Positions 56,036-64,000 of a stretch of 64,000 bases of DNA are shown piece after piece. Each line of letters opens with the position of its first letter. Positions within the stretch are counted from its first letter, which is position 1. The position numbers and the translations under genes are program-made. The DNA comes from Pseudomonadota bacterium. Lineage in GTDB: Bacteria > Pseudomonadota > Gammaproteobacteria > Pseudomonadales > Pseudohongiellaceae. Location: positions 62,001 to 126,000 of the forward strand of contig JAQCKF010000001.1 of the NCBI GenBank assembly GCA_027592275.1. Reading direction: 5' to 3'. Below the pieces are notes generated by a model, which ran no database searches, was not told where the DNA came from, and saw only the letters and a list, made by a program, of their open reading frames with translations.

Positions 56036-56767
56036 ATGAGCAAGGAAAAAATTCTACCCTTAAACTTTGGCGGCAGAAGTAAGGCTGTGAAGCGACCGTA
56101 TGGGTGCGAGATAGTGCGCAGTAAGCGGAAGACGCTTGCTCTGTATATCAAGCAGCAGAAAGTAGTGGTGCGTTGCCCACTGCGTGCATCTAAATCGGAG
56201 GTCGAGGAGTTCATTACCTCGAATCACGCTTGGATAGAGGGTCGGCTATTCGAAGAATCTCTGCGCGAGAAGCAGGCATTGAGAGTCGAGAGAGGCGGCC
56301 AGATTTTCTATCGAGCTCGCGAGCGGACCATCGTCTTCAAGGAAGGGCGCAAGCGGCGAGTGATGGTTGTTGGCGATGAATTTATCATACAGGGGCATAA
56401 GCTGACTCCAGCCAAGGCGAAGGTTCAGGTAGAAGACTTCCTAATCGATAAGGCGAGTGAATATATCTTGCCCAGGGCCCGAGGCCTTGCCCGTCATCTA
56501 GGCGTCGAACACAAGATCACTGAAATTAAGCTTAGAAAGACCAAGTCGAAATGGGGGCATTGCACCTCAATGGGAGTACTGCAGTACAACTGGATGATTA
56601 TGTTGGCGCCCTACAGCATTGTCGATTACATGATCACTCATGAGGTCTGCCACCTGTTGCACATGGATCACTCGCAGAGGTTCTGGTATCGAGTTGAGTC
56701 CATTTGCCCTGATTGCGATTACTACATTAATTGGCTTAAAGAGCACGAGCACCGACTTTGGTTCTAG
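56036..56767 (+). CDS. YgjP-like metal-dependent protein (DUF45)
   Basis: The 243-residue protein has the zinc-peptidase-like signature MITHEVCHLLHMDHSQRFW (HExxH with a downstream His), and the KTKSKWGHCTSMGVLQYNWM stretch that is diagnostic of the YgjP/SprT-like DUF45 group. The start at ATG 56036 is likely. A GTG at 56027 overlapping the upstream stop is also possible and implies coupling with the methyltransferase gene. Function in the cell is not established. Confidence 0.87.
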   Translation: MSKEKILPLNFGGRSKAVKRPYGCEIVRSKRKTLALYIKQQKVVVRCPLRASKSEVEEFITSNHAWIEGRLFEESLREKQALRVERGGQIFYRARERTIVFKEGRKRRVMVVGDEFIIQGHKLTPAKAKVQVEDFLIDKASEYILPRARGLARHLGVEHKITEIKLRKTKSKWGHCTSMGVLQYNWMIMLAPYSIVDYMITHEVCHLLHMDHSQRFWYRVESICPDCDYYINWLKEHEHRLWF

Positions 56768-56788
56768 CTTATCCCTTCAATTGAAACA

Positions 56789-57490
56789 CTAGCTTGAAAC
56801 TCTGGACCGAAATCTGAGGTCCCACACTCCGTGTCCGAGGCGCTGTCCTCGCTTCTCGAATTTTGTGACGGGCCTAGCTGGCTCCGGCCAGTAATTCTGC
56901 GCACCAAGGATATTTTCTAAACCAGGGTTTGCCTCCAACACTTCCATCATGTGTTCGGCATAGGCCTGCCAGTCTGTGGCGAAATGAAGCTCGGCCGCTT
57001 TGTTTAGTTTCTTAAGCAGCAGCTCGATGAATTCCGGCTGCACAAGGCGCCGCTTGTTGTGTCGCTTTTTGTGCCAAGGGTCGGGGAAAAATAGTAATAG
57101 CCTATCGATACAATTGTCGGGCAATCCAATTTCCAATATTTCTCTGGCGTCATGGCAGATCAATTTAATATTGGTGAGTTTGTTTCCGACAATGCCATTG
57201 AGGAGCTTGCCGACCCCGGGCTGATGCACCTCAATTCCGAGGAAGTTTTGATCAGGGCTTTGCTTCGCCATTTCCAGCAGTGAGTCGCCCATCCCGAACC
57301 CAATTTCTACCGTTAGCTTTTGCGGTTTTTCAAACAACTTATTTGGCTCAAGAAGTTCGTTGTTGAATTCGACGACGTAGCTTTCCCAATAGCTTTCTAG
57401 CGCTTTATGCTGGGAATCGGTCAATCGGCCGGAGCGAATAACATAGCTGCGGATCGGCCTCTTGTTTACTTGGGGTATTGAATTAGACAC
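56789..57490 (-). CDS. trmB: tRNA (guanine-N7)-methyltransferase TrmB
   Basis: TrmB makes m7G46 in tRNAs. The 233 residues have RSYVIRSGRLTDSQHKALES at the start and the SAM motif VEIGFGMGDSLLEMA near 60. They also have the conserved FPDPWHKKRHNKRRLVQPEF and the C-terminal TKFEKRGQRLGHGVWDL. It is full length. The minus-strand gene converges with ygjP-like and is downstream of the DUF423 gene by 46 bp. Confidence 0.96.
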   Translation of the reverse strand: MSNSIPQVNKRPIRSYVIRSGRLTDSQHKALESYWESYVVEFNNELLEPNKLFEKPQKLTVEIGFGMGDSLLEMAKQSPDQNFLGIEVHQPGVGKLLNGIVGNKLTNIKLICHDAREILEIGLPDNCIDRLLLFFPDPWHKKRHNKRRLVQPEFIELLLKKLNKAAELHFATDWQAYAEHMMEVLEANPGLENILGAQNYWPEPARPVTKFEKRGQRLGHGVWDLRFRSRVSS

Positions 57491-57536
57491 TCGGTTGTTT
57501 CGACTCTTCGATTGATTGAAATTTTAGTTGAAACGT

Positions 57537-57920
57537 TTAACTAGGGAACTGTTGCTTCGCTGCGAACCAGACTATGAGTGCCCATGCTGTTAGCAAGCAG
57601 AGTCCACCCAAAGGGGTAATCGCACCTAGCCATCGTAATCCGCTAATGCTCAGCAGATACAGGCTGCCAGAAAATAAAACAATGCCAGCCATCATTAAGT
57701 AGGCGCTGATGCGCAGCAGGTTCGATGCTGGGAAATTAAGCATCATCAAGCCGATGCCGAACAGGGCGAGTGCATGGTACATATGATATTGCACGCCTGT
57801 TTGAAATGTATTGAGCAACTCTGGACTCAGTCTATCGCGCAACATATGTGCTGCGAATGCGCCGATTGCTACGGCCAAAAAGCCGTTAACTCCGGCTAGG
57901 ATGATAATAAGTTTGCTCAT
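57537..57920 (-). CDS. DUF423 family membrane protein (YgdD-like)
   Basis: The 127-residue protein has about four membrane helices and the DUF423 signature GAFAAHMLRDRLSPELLNTF with the following QTGVQYHMYHALALFGIGL. The C-terminal SGLRWLGAITPLGGLCLLTA is also typical. The role is unknown. It lies 50 bp downstream of the terminator that follows rpoH. Confidence 0.9.
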   Translation of the reverse strand: MSKLIIILAGVNGFLAVAIGAFAAHMLRDRLSPELLNTFQTGVQYHMYHALALFGIGLMMLNFPASNLLRISAYLMMAGIVLFSGSLYLLSISGLRWLGAITPLGGLCLLTAWALIVWFAAKQQFPS

Positions 57921-57972
57921 GGTAGGTCGCGCTCAGTGATGCTATCGGTAACAGGTCAAATCGAAGTCAAAA

Positions 57973-57998
57973 AAAAGCCGCGAGAGCTCGCGGCTTTT
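57973..57998. terminator. Rho-independent terminator downstream of rpoH
   Basis: AAAAGCCGCGA and TCGCGGCTTTT form an 11-bp perfect stem with a GAGC loop. The T run on the minus-strand side follows the rpoH stop by 12 bp. The stem also has the symmetry to stop transcription on the plus strand. Confidence 0.92.
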
Positions 57999-58010
57999 GC
58001 TGTTCGTTGC

Positions 58011-58871
58011 TTAGGCTGCCATTTTTACTTTGATCTTATTCATCGCATTTTTTTCGAGTTGGCGAATACGTTCAGCAGAAATGCCGTAGCGATCAGCTAA
58101 CTCATGCAGCGTGGCTTTGTTCTCGCTCAACCAACGGCTGTTCAAGATATCTTTACTGCGATCATCTAGTTCAGACATGGCAGAGTGAAGACTGTTGTTC
58201 GTTACCTCTTCCCACTCATCTTCTTCTACAGTGGTAGCCAGATCAGACGCCTGATCTTCTAAGTAGTAAGCCGGTGCTTTGTAAGCTGCTTCATCGTCGC
58301 TGTCTGAGTCGGCATCGAAGGCGGCATCATAGGAGGCCATTCGCCCTTCCATCTGCCTTACGACTTTGGCATCAACACCAAGGTCCTGTGCCATTGCTTC
58401 GGCCTCTTCGTTGTTTAACCAACCAAGACGTTTCTTAGAGCTGCGCAGATTAAAGAACAGTTTGCGCTGTGCTTTGGTGGTAGCGATTTTGACAATGCGC
58501 CAGTTGCGCAGAATGTATTCATGCATCTCTGCTTTGATCCAATGTACGGCGAAGGAAACTAGGCGAACACCCACTTCTGGATTGAATCGCTTAACAGCCT
58601 TCATCAGGCCGACGTTACCTTCTTGGATCAGGTCGGCCTGAGATAGGCCATAACCGGAAAATGTTTTGGACATGTGCACGACGAAGCGCAGGTGTGCGAG
58701 AACCAATTGTCTGGCCGCATCCACGTTATCTTCATAGTAATACTGCTTGGCAAGCTCAAGCTCTTGCTCGGGCGTCAGCATAGCGATGCTATTCACCGAA
58801 GCGATATAAGCAGTTAAATCCTGACCCGGGGTTGTGGGGTCGAAAACTTGCAAACCGTTAGCTGTGCTCAT
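58011..58871 (-). CDS. rpoH: RNA polymerase sigma-32 factor RpoH
   Basis: RpoH directs heat-shock transcription. The 286-residue protein (E. coli 284) has the region 2 sequence [20 protein letters not shown] and [20 protein letters not shown], the RpoH box region [15 protein letters not shown], and region 4 with [20 protein letters not shown]. The minus-strand gene is downstream of ftsX by 286 bp, the same order as E. coli ftsYEX-rpoH. Confidence 0.97.
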   Translation of the reverse strand: MSTANGLQVFDPTTPGQDLTAYIASVNSIAMLTPEQELELAKQYYYEDNVDAARQLVLAHLRFVVHMSKTFSGYGLSQADLIQEGNVGLMKAVKRFNPEVGVRLVSFAVHWIKAEMHEYILRNWRIVKIATTKAQRKLFFNLRSSKKRLGWLNNEEAEAMAQDLGVDAKVVRQMEGRMASYDAAFDADSDSDDEAAYKAPAYYLEDQASDLATTVEEDEWEEVTNNSLHSAMSELDDRSKDILNSRWLSENKATLHELADRYGISAERIRQLEKNAMNKIKVKMAA

Positions 58872-59157
58872 TTATGTTCACTCTTTCCTGAATAATTCGG
58901 AATCTATGATGGATTACGGACTAATAGACCTATTTTAGCATTCAAACTTTCACTCCGCCAATAATACCTTTTTTCGAAACACCCATGTTTATGGGCTTCG
59001 CGGAGGATTCAGCGCCTATTTTCTAAGCGCCGATCTGATAGTTTCGAAAAAGCGTGGATTCAGAGTTGAAACTAAAAGGTAGAACTAACTTATATATGGA
59101 GCTGTATTCGCCCATTTCAAGAGCGGCGAACAAGAAATTGCTGTATTGCTAGGAGGA
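58872..59157. other. rpoH upstream region
   Basis: This 286-bp gap between ftsX and rpoH should hold the rpoH promoters. I see no clear sigma consensus and no long frame. It is AT-rich near 58900-58970. Confidence 0.4.
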
Positions 59158-60144
59158 TTAGGGGTTGATAGCGCGAATATGGCGCAGACTAGCCATGAGT
59201 GCTGCCATCCAGCCAATGGCAGCGCCGGCGACGATTATGAGCAAGGAGCTCATTAATCCGAAGCCACGTAATTGAAAGTCGCTCTCGTAGAGCTGCGTCA
59301 ATACTTCCAAGTTCGAATTAAAAGTAGCTAAAACTATGATTTGAAGCAAAGTGGCCAAGATTCCACCGCCCAGCCCGTAGAGGAGGCCAGTGTATAAAAA
59401 AGGTCTGGCGGCATACATATCGCTGCCACCTACCAATTTAATCACTAGTATCTCGGCCTTACGGCTCTCGATTGCCAATTTTATTGTGTTGCCGACCACA
59501 AAGAATAGTCCAAGAATCACGATTACTGCGAGCACACTGCCAATAGCACTGACTAGATTTGATATCGCAGCCAATCTTTGCAGCCAGAGGCTGTCGACCT
59601 GAACCACATCGACTTGGGGCAGTTCTTGTAGTTCTCGAGCAAGCTCATCTACAGCCGCAGGAGAGACATCCCAGGGAGTAAGGACAATCGCTCCTGGCAG
59701 TGGATTGGCAGTCATCTCGATGAGCAAGTCTTCCAGGCCACTCGATGCGCTAAACTCATCTAATGCTTGAGAAGGGGAGACATAATATCCGCTTTCAATA
59801 TCTCTCCTAGTTAGCAAGTCATCACTAACTTTTTGTCCGTCAGCCTCGGAAACACTATCTTGTAGATAGAGAGTCACCTGGGCGCTGTCTTGAAAACCGG
59901 CGAGAAGGCTCGCCAGGTTACTGCTTAGGCCAAATAGAAGGGCAGGCAGTAGCAGAGCCACAGCGACTACAAAGAGCGTGACCAGACTAGATGCCGGCGT
60001 TTGCAGGAGACGGCTAGCGCTGCCGCTTGCGATGCGTCGATGGAGTTTAACTAGATCTATTAATGACTCGGACTGTCCGGCGCGCGTGTTGCGCTTCACT
60101 CGAGGTTGATTTGGATTCTCATTGCGGCGCTTAGTGGCACTCAT
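59158..60144 (-). CDS. ftsX: Cell division protein FtsX
   Basis: FtsX is the membrane partner of FtsE and activates cell-wall hydrolases via EnvC. The 328 residues include a basic cytoplasmic N-terminus to about 55, a first helix (about 45-75), a periplasmic domain (about 80-195) and three more helices with KAEILVIKLVGGSDMYAARPFL between. Its 4-bp overlap with ftsE shows translational coupling. Confidence 0.95.
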   Translation of the reverse strand: MSATKRRNENPNQPRVKRNTRAGQSESLIDLVKLHRRIASGSASRLLQTPASSLVTLFVVAVALLLPALLFGLSSNLASLLAGFQDSAQVTLYLQDSVSEADGQKVSDDLLTRRDIESGYYVSPSQALDEFSASSGLEDLLIEMTANPLPGAIVLTPWDVSPAAVDELARELQELPQVDVVQVDSLWLQRLAAISNLVSAIGSVLAVIVILGLFFVVGNTIKLAIESRKAEILVIKLVGGSDMYAARPFLYTGLLYGLGGGILATLLQIIVLATFNSNLEVLTQLYESDFQLRGFGLMSSLLIIVAGAAIGWMAALMASLRHIRAINP

Positions 60145-60818
60145 GCCAGTGGCCTGGGTTTTTGGTCCGCGAGGAGCTTTCCGCCTTCGAGGACTATTGT
60201 TCTGCAGTTGAAGCGCTCTATGAGCGCCGCATCATGACTCGCAACCAATAGACACACACCGACGCTCTGAAACTGTTGGAAGACCTTCATTACCTCTGCT
60301 GAGAGTCCTGGGTCCAGGTTTCCAGTGGGTTCGTCGGCCAGGATAATGCTAGGTCTGTTGACAACGGCGCGCGCGATGCCCACGCGTTGCTGTTCTCCCC
60401 CCGAGAGAGCTTCAGGAAAGCTTTTTTCTTTCTTCAGTAAGCCAACTTTGTCCAGAGCTGCTCTGACGCGCCTAGCAGCATCACTCGGCGGATAGCCGCA
60501 AATTTCTAGAGGAAGTGCAACGTTGTCGTAGACACTGCGATCATGGAGAAGCTGATGGTCTTGAAAGACAGTACCGATCTGGCGGCGATGACGGGCAATT
60601 TGCGTTGCAGAAACTCGATTTAGATTTACACCGTTTGCAATTAACTGCCCTGAACTAGGTGTTTCCATTGCTAAGATAAGTTTTAAGAGTGTGCTCTTAC
60701 CGGCTCCAGAGTGTCCGGTAATGAAAGCGAATTCGCCTCGACTAACTTCGAAACTAATATCAGATAATGCTTCCTGACCATCGGCATAACGTTTGCTGAC
60801 GTTATCAAATTTGATCAT
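60141..60818 (-). CDS. ftsE: Cell division ATP-binding protein FtsE
   Basis: FtsE is an ABC ATPase that works with FtsX at the division site. The 225-residue protein begins [20 protein letters not shown], with Walker [17 protein letters not shown]-loop [20 protein letters not shown], signature [16 protein letters not shown], and Walker [14 protein letters not shown]. Size agrees with E. coli FtsE (222). It lies 42 bp downstream of ftsY. Confidence 0.97.
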   Translation of the reverse strand: MIKFDNVSKRYADGQEALSDISFEVSRGEFAFITGHSGAGKSTLLKLILAMETPSSGQLIANGVNLNRVSATQIARHRRQIGTVFQDHQLLHDRSVYDNVALPLEICGYPPSDAARRVRAALDKVGLLKKEKSFPEALSGGEQQRVGIARAVVNRPSIILADEPTGNLDPGLSAEVMKVFQQFQSVGVCLLVASHDAALIERFNCRTIVLEGGKLLADQKPRPLA

Positions 60819-60860
60819 GCCATTGGCCTGATAGATAAAAATCTAAATTAACAAGGAGGC

Positions 60861-61889
60861 TCATTCAGAGAAAAGAGCATCGACATAATCTTTGGCATTA
60901 AACGGCCTTAGGTCATCTATCTTTTCGCCCACACCGATGAAGCGAATGGGAAGGGATAACTTTTTGGCAAGCGCGAATACCACGCCACCCTTCGCGGTCC
61001 CATCTAGCTTCGTAAGAGCGATACCACTTAGGGTTGTGGTTTTATGAAAACTCTCGGCTTGGTTGACTGCGTTCTGGCCGGTAGTTGCATCGAGTACCAG
61101 TAAGACTTCATCGGGCAGACGCTCGTCTTGCTTCTTCAATACTCGAACGATTTTCTCTAGTTCGTTCATGAGGTTGTCTTTCGTGTGCAATCGCCCCGCG
61201 GTGTCCGCGATTAGCACATCGACATTCTTGGCCTTCGCAGATTGATAGGCATCGAAAATAACTGACGCGCTATCGGCACCGGTGGCCTGCGCGACCACGG
61301 GAACTGAGTTCCTTTCGCCCCATACTTGCAATTGCTCCACTGCGGCGGCTCTAAAAGTATCGCCAGCGGCGAGCATGACATTCAATCCTTGCGACTGATA
61401 AAGCTTCGCGAGCTTACCAATCGAGGTTGTCTTGCCAACACCATTTACTCCTACCATCAGGATGACGAAAGGTTTGGACTGAGATTGAACAATGAGAGGC
61501 ACATCGACGGGCTCCAGAATATCTGTGAGCTCTTGTCGGAGGGCTGTCATGAACTGTTCCGGGTCGGCTAACTGTTTCCGCCCGAGCTGCTTTTTAAGGT
61601 TGTCGATAATTTGATCAGTAGCATCGATGCCAATATCTGCAGAGAGTAGCTGCGATTCTATTTCTTCTAGCAGATTGAGGTCGATAGTCTTCTCGCCGAG
61701 AACAATTTCGGCCAGTCCATCGCTAATTTTGCTGCGTGTGCGGCTTAAGCCATTCTTCAGGCGCGCAAATATTCCGGCCTCATCCTGGTCGGCCGCGTCG
61801 TCGACGGTAGCAGACCCAATGGATTTGCCCTCTAAGGCTTCGTTGGACTTGGAGTCTTCAGGTTTCTTTTTCTTGCCTAGGCCAAACAT
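60861..61889 (-). CDS. ftsY: Signal recognition particle receptor FtsY
   Basis: FtsY is the SRP receptor GTPase that delivers ribosomes to SecYEG. From ATG 61889 it is 342 residues, starting MFGLGKKKKPEDSKSNEALE. The acidic A domain is short compared with E. coli (497). The NG domain has the G1 motif GVNGVGKTTSIGKLA, GDTFRAAAVEQLQVWGERN, and DTAGRLHTKDNLMNELEKIV. It ends IRFIGVGEKIDDLRPFNAKD. An in-frame upstream ATG at 61904 adds five residues. Confidence 0.97.
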   Translation of the reverse strand: MFGLGKKKKPEDSKSNEALEGKSIGSATVDDAADQDEAGIFARLKNGLSRTRSKISDGLAEIVLGEKTIDLNLLEEIESQLLSADIGIDATDQIIDNLKKQLGRKQLADPEQFMTALRQELTDILEPVDVPLIVQSQSKPFVILMVGVNGVGKTTSIGKLAKLYQSQGLNVMLAAGDTFRAAAVEQLQVWGERNSVPVVAQATGADSASVIFDAYQSAKAKNVDVLIADTAGRLHTKDNLMNELEKIVRVLKKQDERLPDEVLLVLDATTGQNAVNQAESFHKTTTLSGIALTKLDGTAKGGVVFALAKKLSLPIRFIGVGEKIDDLRPFNAKDYVDALFSE

Positions 61890-62038
61890 GATAAGAACAC
61901 TCAAATAGATACGACTAGAGGGCCGCTATGTTACCACAGCTGGGTGCTTCATCTAATACTACCGTGAGGCCTGAGATGATAGGCTTACGTCTTGGCTTCG
62001 TGGCAGATAAGAACTGGTATCCGAAAGATCATAAAACT

Positions 62039-62632
62039 ATGGCGCAATCGACTACTCAAAAAAACAACAGCGTTCGCATTATCGCAGGCGAATACAGAAG
62101 CAGAAAACTAGAATTTCCAAACGTGGAGGGATTGCGGCCCACTGCGGACAGGATTCGAGAGACTCTCTTCAATTGGCTGCAGGACAGTATCGCAGGAGAA
62201 ACTTGTCTAGATTTGTTTGCAGGAAGTGGAGCGCTCGGCTTCGAAGCTCTTTCAAGAGGTGCAAGCCAGGTTGATTTTATCGAGCAGAATTCAGCGGCAG
62301 TAAACTCGATCCGAGATAATATCGAACGATTAGGTGCCAAACATGGCAACGTGTATTGTTCCGACGCGTTCGAGTGGCTAGACAGATGTACGCAAGACTT
62401 AAGGCAATATGGCTTGGTGTTTCTCGATCCTCCTTTTAAAGGCGAGACGCTCGCTCGCGCAATCGTAAAACTCGAGAGTGCAAACTTGCTAAGAGAAGGC
62501 GGGCTTGTGTATATCGAAAAAGAGAAGCAATCAATCGATGATAATTTGCCCAGCAATTGGATTGAAGTGAAAAGTAAGAATGCAGGGTTAGTTCAATTCG
62601 GTTTGTACAATGTTATAAGAAGCAGCAAATAA
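62039..62632 (+). CDS. rsmD: 16S rRNA (guanine966-N2)-methyltransferase RsmD
   Basis: RsmD methylates G966 of 16S rRNA. From ATG 62039 the protein is 197 residues (E. coli 198), with VRIIAGEYRSRKLEFP, GLRPTADRIRETLFNWLQ, LDLFAGSGALGFEALSRGAS for SAM binding, and the catalytic LVFLDPPFK. The open frame continues upstream to 61928, but that part does not match the family. It is divergent from ftsY, as in E. coli, and yheT follows after 2 bp. Confidence 0.96.
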   Translation: MAQSTTQKNNSVRIIAGEYRSRKLEFPNVEGLRPTADRIRETLFNWLQDSIAGETCLDLFAGSGALGFEALSRGASQVDFIEQNSAAVNSIRDNIERLGAKHGNVYCSDAFEWLDRCTQDLRQYGLVFLDPPFKGETLARAIVKLESANLLREGGLVYIEKEKQSIDDNLPSNWIEVKSKNAGLVQFGLYNVIRSSK

Positions 62633-62634
62633 AA

Positions 62635-63621
62635 ATGACAACGGGCACTAGTGAAAACGAATTCATTCCCACCTGGTGGTTGCCGGAGGGCCATAGTCAA
62701 ACTCTATGGAGGAAATTCTCTCCTACAAAAATGGTTGCGCATAGACGGCAGCGAATCGAGCTTGATGACAGTGACTACATTGATCTCGATTGGACGACTC
62801 TCGATCCTAAAGAATCTAAAGACAATACGATCGTGTTTTTTCTCCATGGCTTGTGTGGATGTTCGAGATCGTCTTACATTTTAGCCATGCAGTCCCTGTT
62901 GAATGATCAGGGTATCTCTTCGGTAGCGATGAACTTTCGTGGCTGCAGCGGGGAAATGAATAGACTCGCCCGGGCGTATCATTCAGGTGTCTCAGAAGAC
63001 GTTAACGAAGTGTTTAGCAAATTGGCCGCTGAATATCCTGCGCACAAGTTTGTATTTGTAGGCTACTCGCTAGGCGCCAATGTACTCTTAAAATGGTTAG
63101 GTGAGATTGAATCACACCCCAACATTCGCAAAGCTGTAGCTGTGTCGACTCCGTTTGATTTGGAGTATTGCTCACAGGCTATGTTGCAGGGTGTAAGCCG
63201 AATATACGGGCAATATTTTGTGCGCCGCCTAGTGAAAGACTTTCAGCACAAGCAACAGCACCTGCAATCGTTTAATCCAGATCAGGCTGCGCGTATCGCC
63301 CAGCTAGGCGATACGCGCAGCATCTCATCCATATGGGAATTCGATGATCGGATAACCGCGCCGCTTCATGGATTTGGAGGAGCGGAAGATTATTACCGAA
63401 AATGCAGCAGCTCTGCCTTTCTAAACTCGATAGCAGTCGATACATTGCTGATACAGAGTAAGAACGATCCCATGATTCCTCCTAAATCGATCCCGGATAG
63501 AGAGATGCTCTCGCCTCAAGTGCAGATGCTGCTAACCGAGAAGGGTGGTCATGTGGGCTTCGTTTCCTCAAATCCCGATAATTGGCTTGAACAGAGAATA
63601 TTGAATTTCGTGCAGGTGTGA
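62635..63621 (+). CDS. YheT-family alpha/beta hydrolase
   Basis: The 328-residue protein has an alpha/beta hydrolase fold: FIPTWWLPEGHSQTLWRKFS, the oxyanion region FFLHGLCGCSRSSYI, and the nucleophile elbow FVGYSLGANVLLKWLGEIE (GYSLGAN, Ser). Later residues GFGGAEDYYRKCSSSAFLNS and the C-terminal His in TEKGGHVGFVSSNPDNW complete a probable Ser-Asp-His triad. Related to E. coli YheT; substrate is unknown. The start ATG is 2 bp from the rsmD stop. Confidence 0.9.
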   Translation: MTTGTSENEFIPTWWLPEGHSQTLWRKFSPTKMVAHRRQRIELDDSDYIDLDWTTLDPKESKDNTIVFFLHGLCGCSRSSYILAMQSLLNDQGISSVAMNFRGCSGEMNRLARAYHSGVSEDVNEVFSKLAAEYPAHKFVFVGYSLGANVLLKWLGEIESHPNIRKAVAVSTPFDLEYCSQAMLQGVSRIYGQYFVRRLVKDFQHKQQHLQSFNPDQAARIAQLGDTRSISSIWEFDDRITAPLHGFGGAEDYYRKCSSSAFLNSIAVDTLLIQSKNDPMIPPKSIPDREMLSPQVQMLLTEKGGHVGFVSSNPDNWLEQRILNFVQV

Positions 63622-63731
63622 GTGATCATGAGCGCGATCTCTTAGTTTGAGACATAAGCTCGAGATAGGGTTTCAAGCCAGAGCTGCAAACCAAGGCCAC
63701 AGAGCCTGTCCATGATAAAAATGAGAATGTT

Positions 63732-64000
63732 ATGATGAAAATTGCTGTCTACCCGGGGACGTTTAATCCAATCACCAATGGCCATATGGATCTAGCAGAA
63801 CGAGCTGCCGGTTTATTCGACAAAATTATTGTGGCAGTAGTCGGTAAGAATCAGCAGAAGCCCAATGCGTTGCCACTACAGCAACGGGTGGAGCTCACTA
63901 AAAAAGTTCTGGGTCATCTAGAAAATGTGGAAGTTAGGTCATTCGATAGTCTGATCACGCAATTTGTTAAGGAGTGTGACGCCAAAATCATCCTGCGGGG
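63732..64000 (+). CDS. coaD: Phosphopantetheine adenylyltransferase (partial, cut by window end)
   Basis: The first 89 residues are present: MMKIAVYPGTFNPITNGHMD, with the nucleotidyltransferase motif GTFNPITNGHMDLAERA, then FDKIIVAVVGKNQQKPNALP and EVRSFDSLITQFVKECDAKI, ending LRG. The family continues AL-R-x-x-x-D-F-x-x-E beyond the window. CoaD carries out the fourth step of coenzyme A synthesis. The start could be ATG 63732 or 63735. The linkage with rsmD is common in gammaproteobacteria. Confidence 0.96.
   Translation, partial: MMKIAVYPGTFNPITNGHMDLAERAAGLFDKIIVAVVGKNQQKPNALPLQQRVELTKKVLGHLENVEVRSFDSLITQFVKECDAKIILR

Overview
The window looks like the replication-origin-proximal chromosome of a gammaproteobacterium with moderate GC content. 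It has relatives of the Pseudomonadales/Cellvibrionales type: UvrD, SlmA, GlmU, RpoH and the Atp proteins resemble gammaproteobacterial forms, and the coaBC-algC-argB-pyrE and ftsYEX-rpoH orders are typical of that class. Genus cannot be read from the sequence. Coding density is high, and almost all genes are housekeeping.

Layout. (1) 1-18.1 kb: dnaA points left and a divergent block points right (rpmH-rnpA-yidD-yidC-mnmE, mnmG-rsmG-parA-parB, atpIBEFHAGDC). The dnaA-rpmH gap carries DnaA boxes and AT-rich DNA and is the best oriC candidate. The mnmE-mnmG gap, which corresponds to the E. coli oriC flank, is also AT-rich and has a DnaA box. (2) 18.2-21.8 kb: glmU, a HexR/RpiR-type regulator and a FemAB-like acyltransferase. 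(3) 21.8-24.2 kb: a decayed chromosomal integron. It has the 3' end of an integron integrase gene (truncated, frameshifted, catalytic Arg replaced by Gln) followed by cassettes with attC sites. The cassettes hold a 31-residue membrane peptide, a BrnT/BrnA toxin-antitoxin pair, a frameshifted DUF2834-like membrane protein and a GyrI/Cass2-like protein cut by an in-frame TGA. (4) 24.2-37.2 kb: mixed metabolic genes (GNAT, secreted protein, DUF938, yaaA, TRAP transporter, yciA, uvrD, gcdH, ubiA). (5) 37.3-46 kb: recG, ridA, spoT, rpoZ, gmk, yicC on the minus strand, and rph-pyrE with an attenuator-like hairpin. (6) 46-52 kb: slmA, argB, algC, coaBC, radC, rpmB-rpmG. (7) 52-57.9 kb: a solitary RAYT-like transposase with a DnaA-like C-terminus and a damaged HUH motif, cmoB and cmoA separated by a cluster of four hairpins, two methyltransferases, a YgjP-type metalloprotein, and a DUF423 protein. 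(8) 58-64 kb: rpoH, ftsX-ftsE-ftsY, rsmD, yheT and the start of coaD.

Most of the window runs core functions: replication initiation and segregation, ATP synthesis, tRNA modification (mnmE, mnmG, cmoA, cmoB, trmB), ribosome parts, stringent response (spoT, rpoZ, gmk), and cell division (ftsEX, slmA). The most unusual parts are the integron relic and its pseudogenised cassettes, the BrnTA palindrome, the 22-bp palindromic tandem repeat at 34.85 kb, the hairpin cluster between cmoA and cmoB, and the atypical RAYT. No rRNA, tRNA, CRISPR array, prophage or complete insertion sequence was seen.
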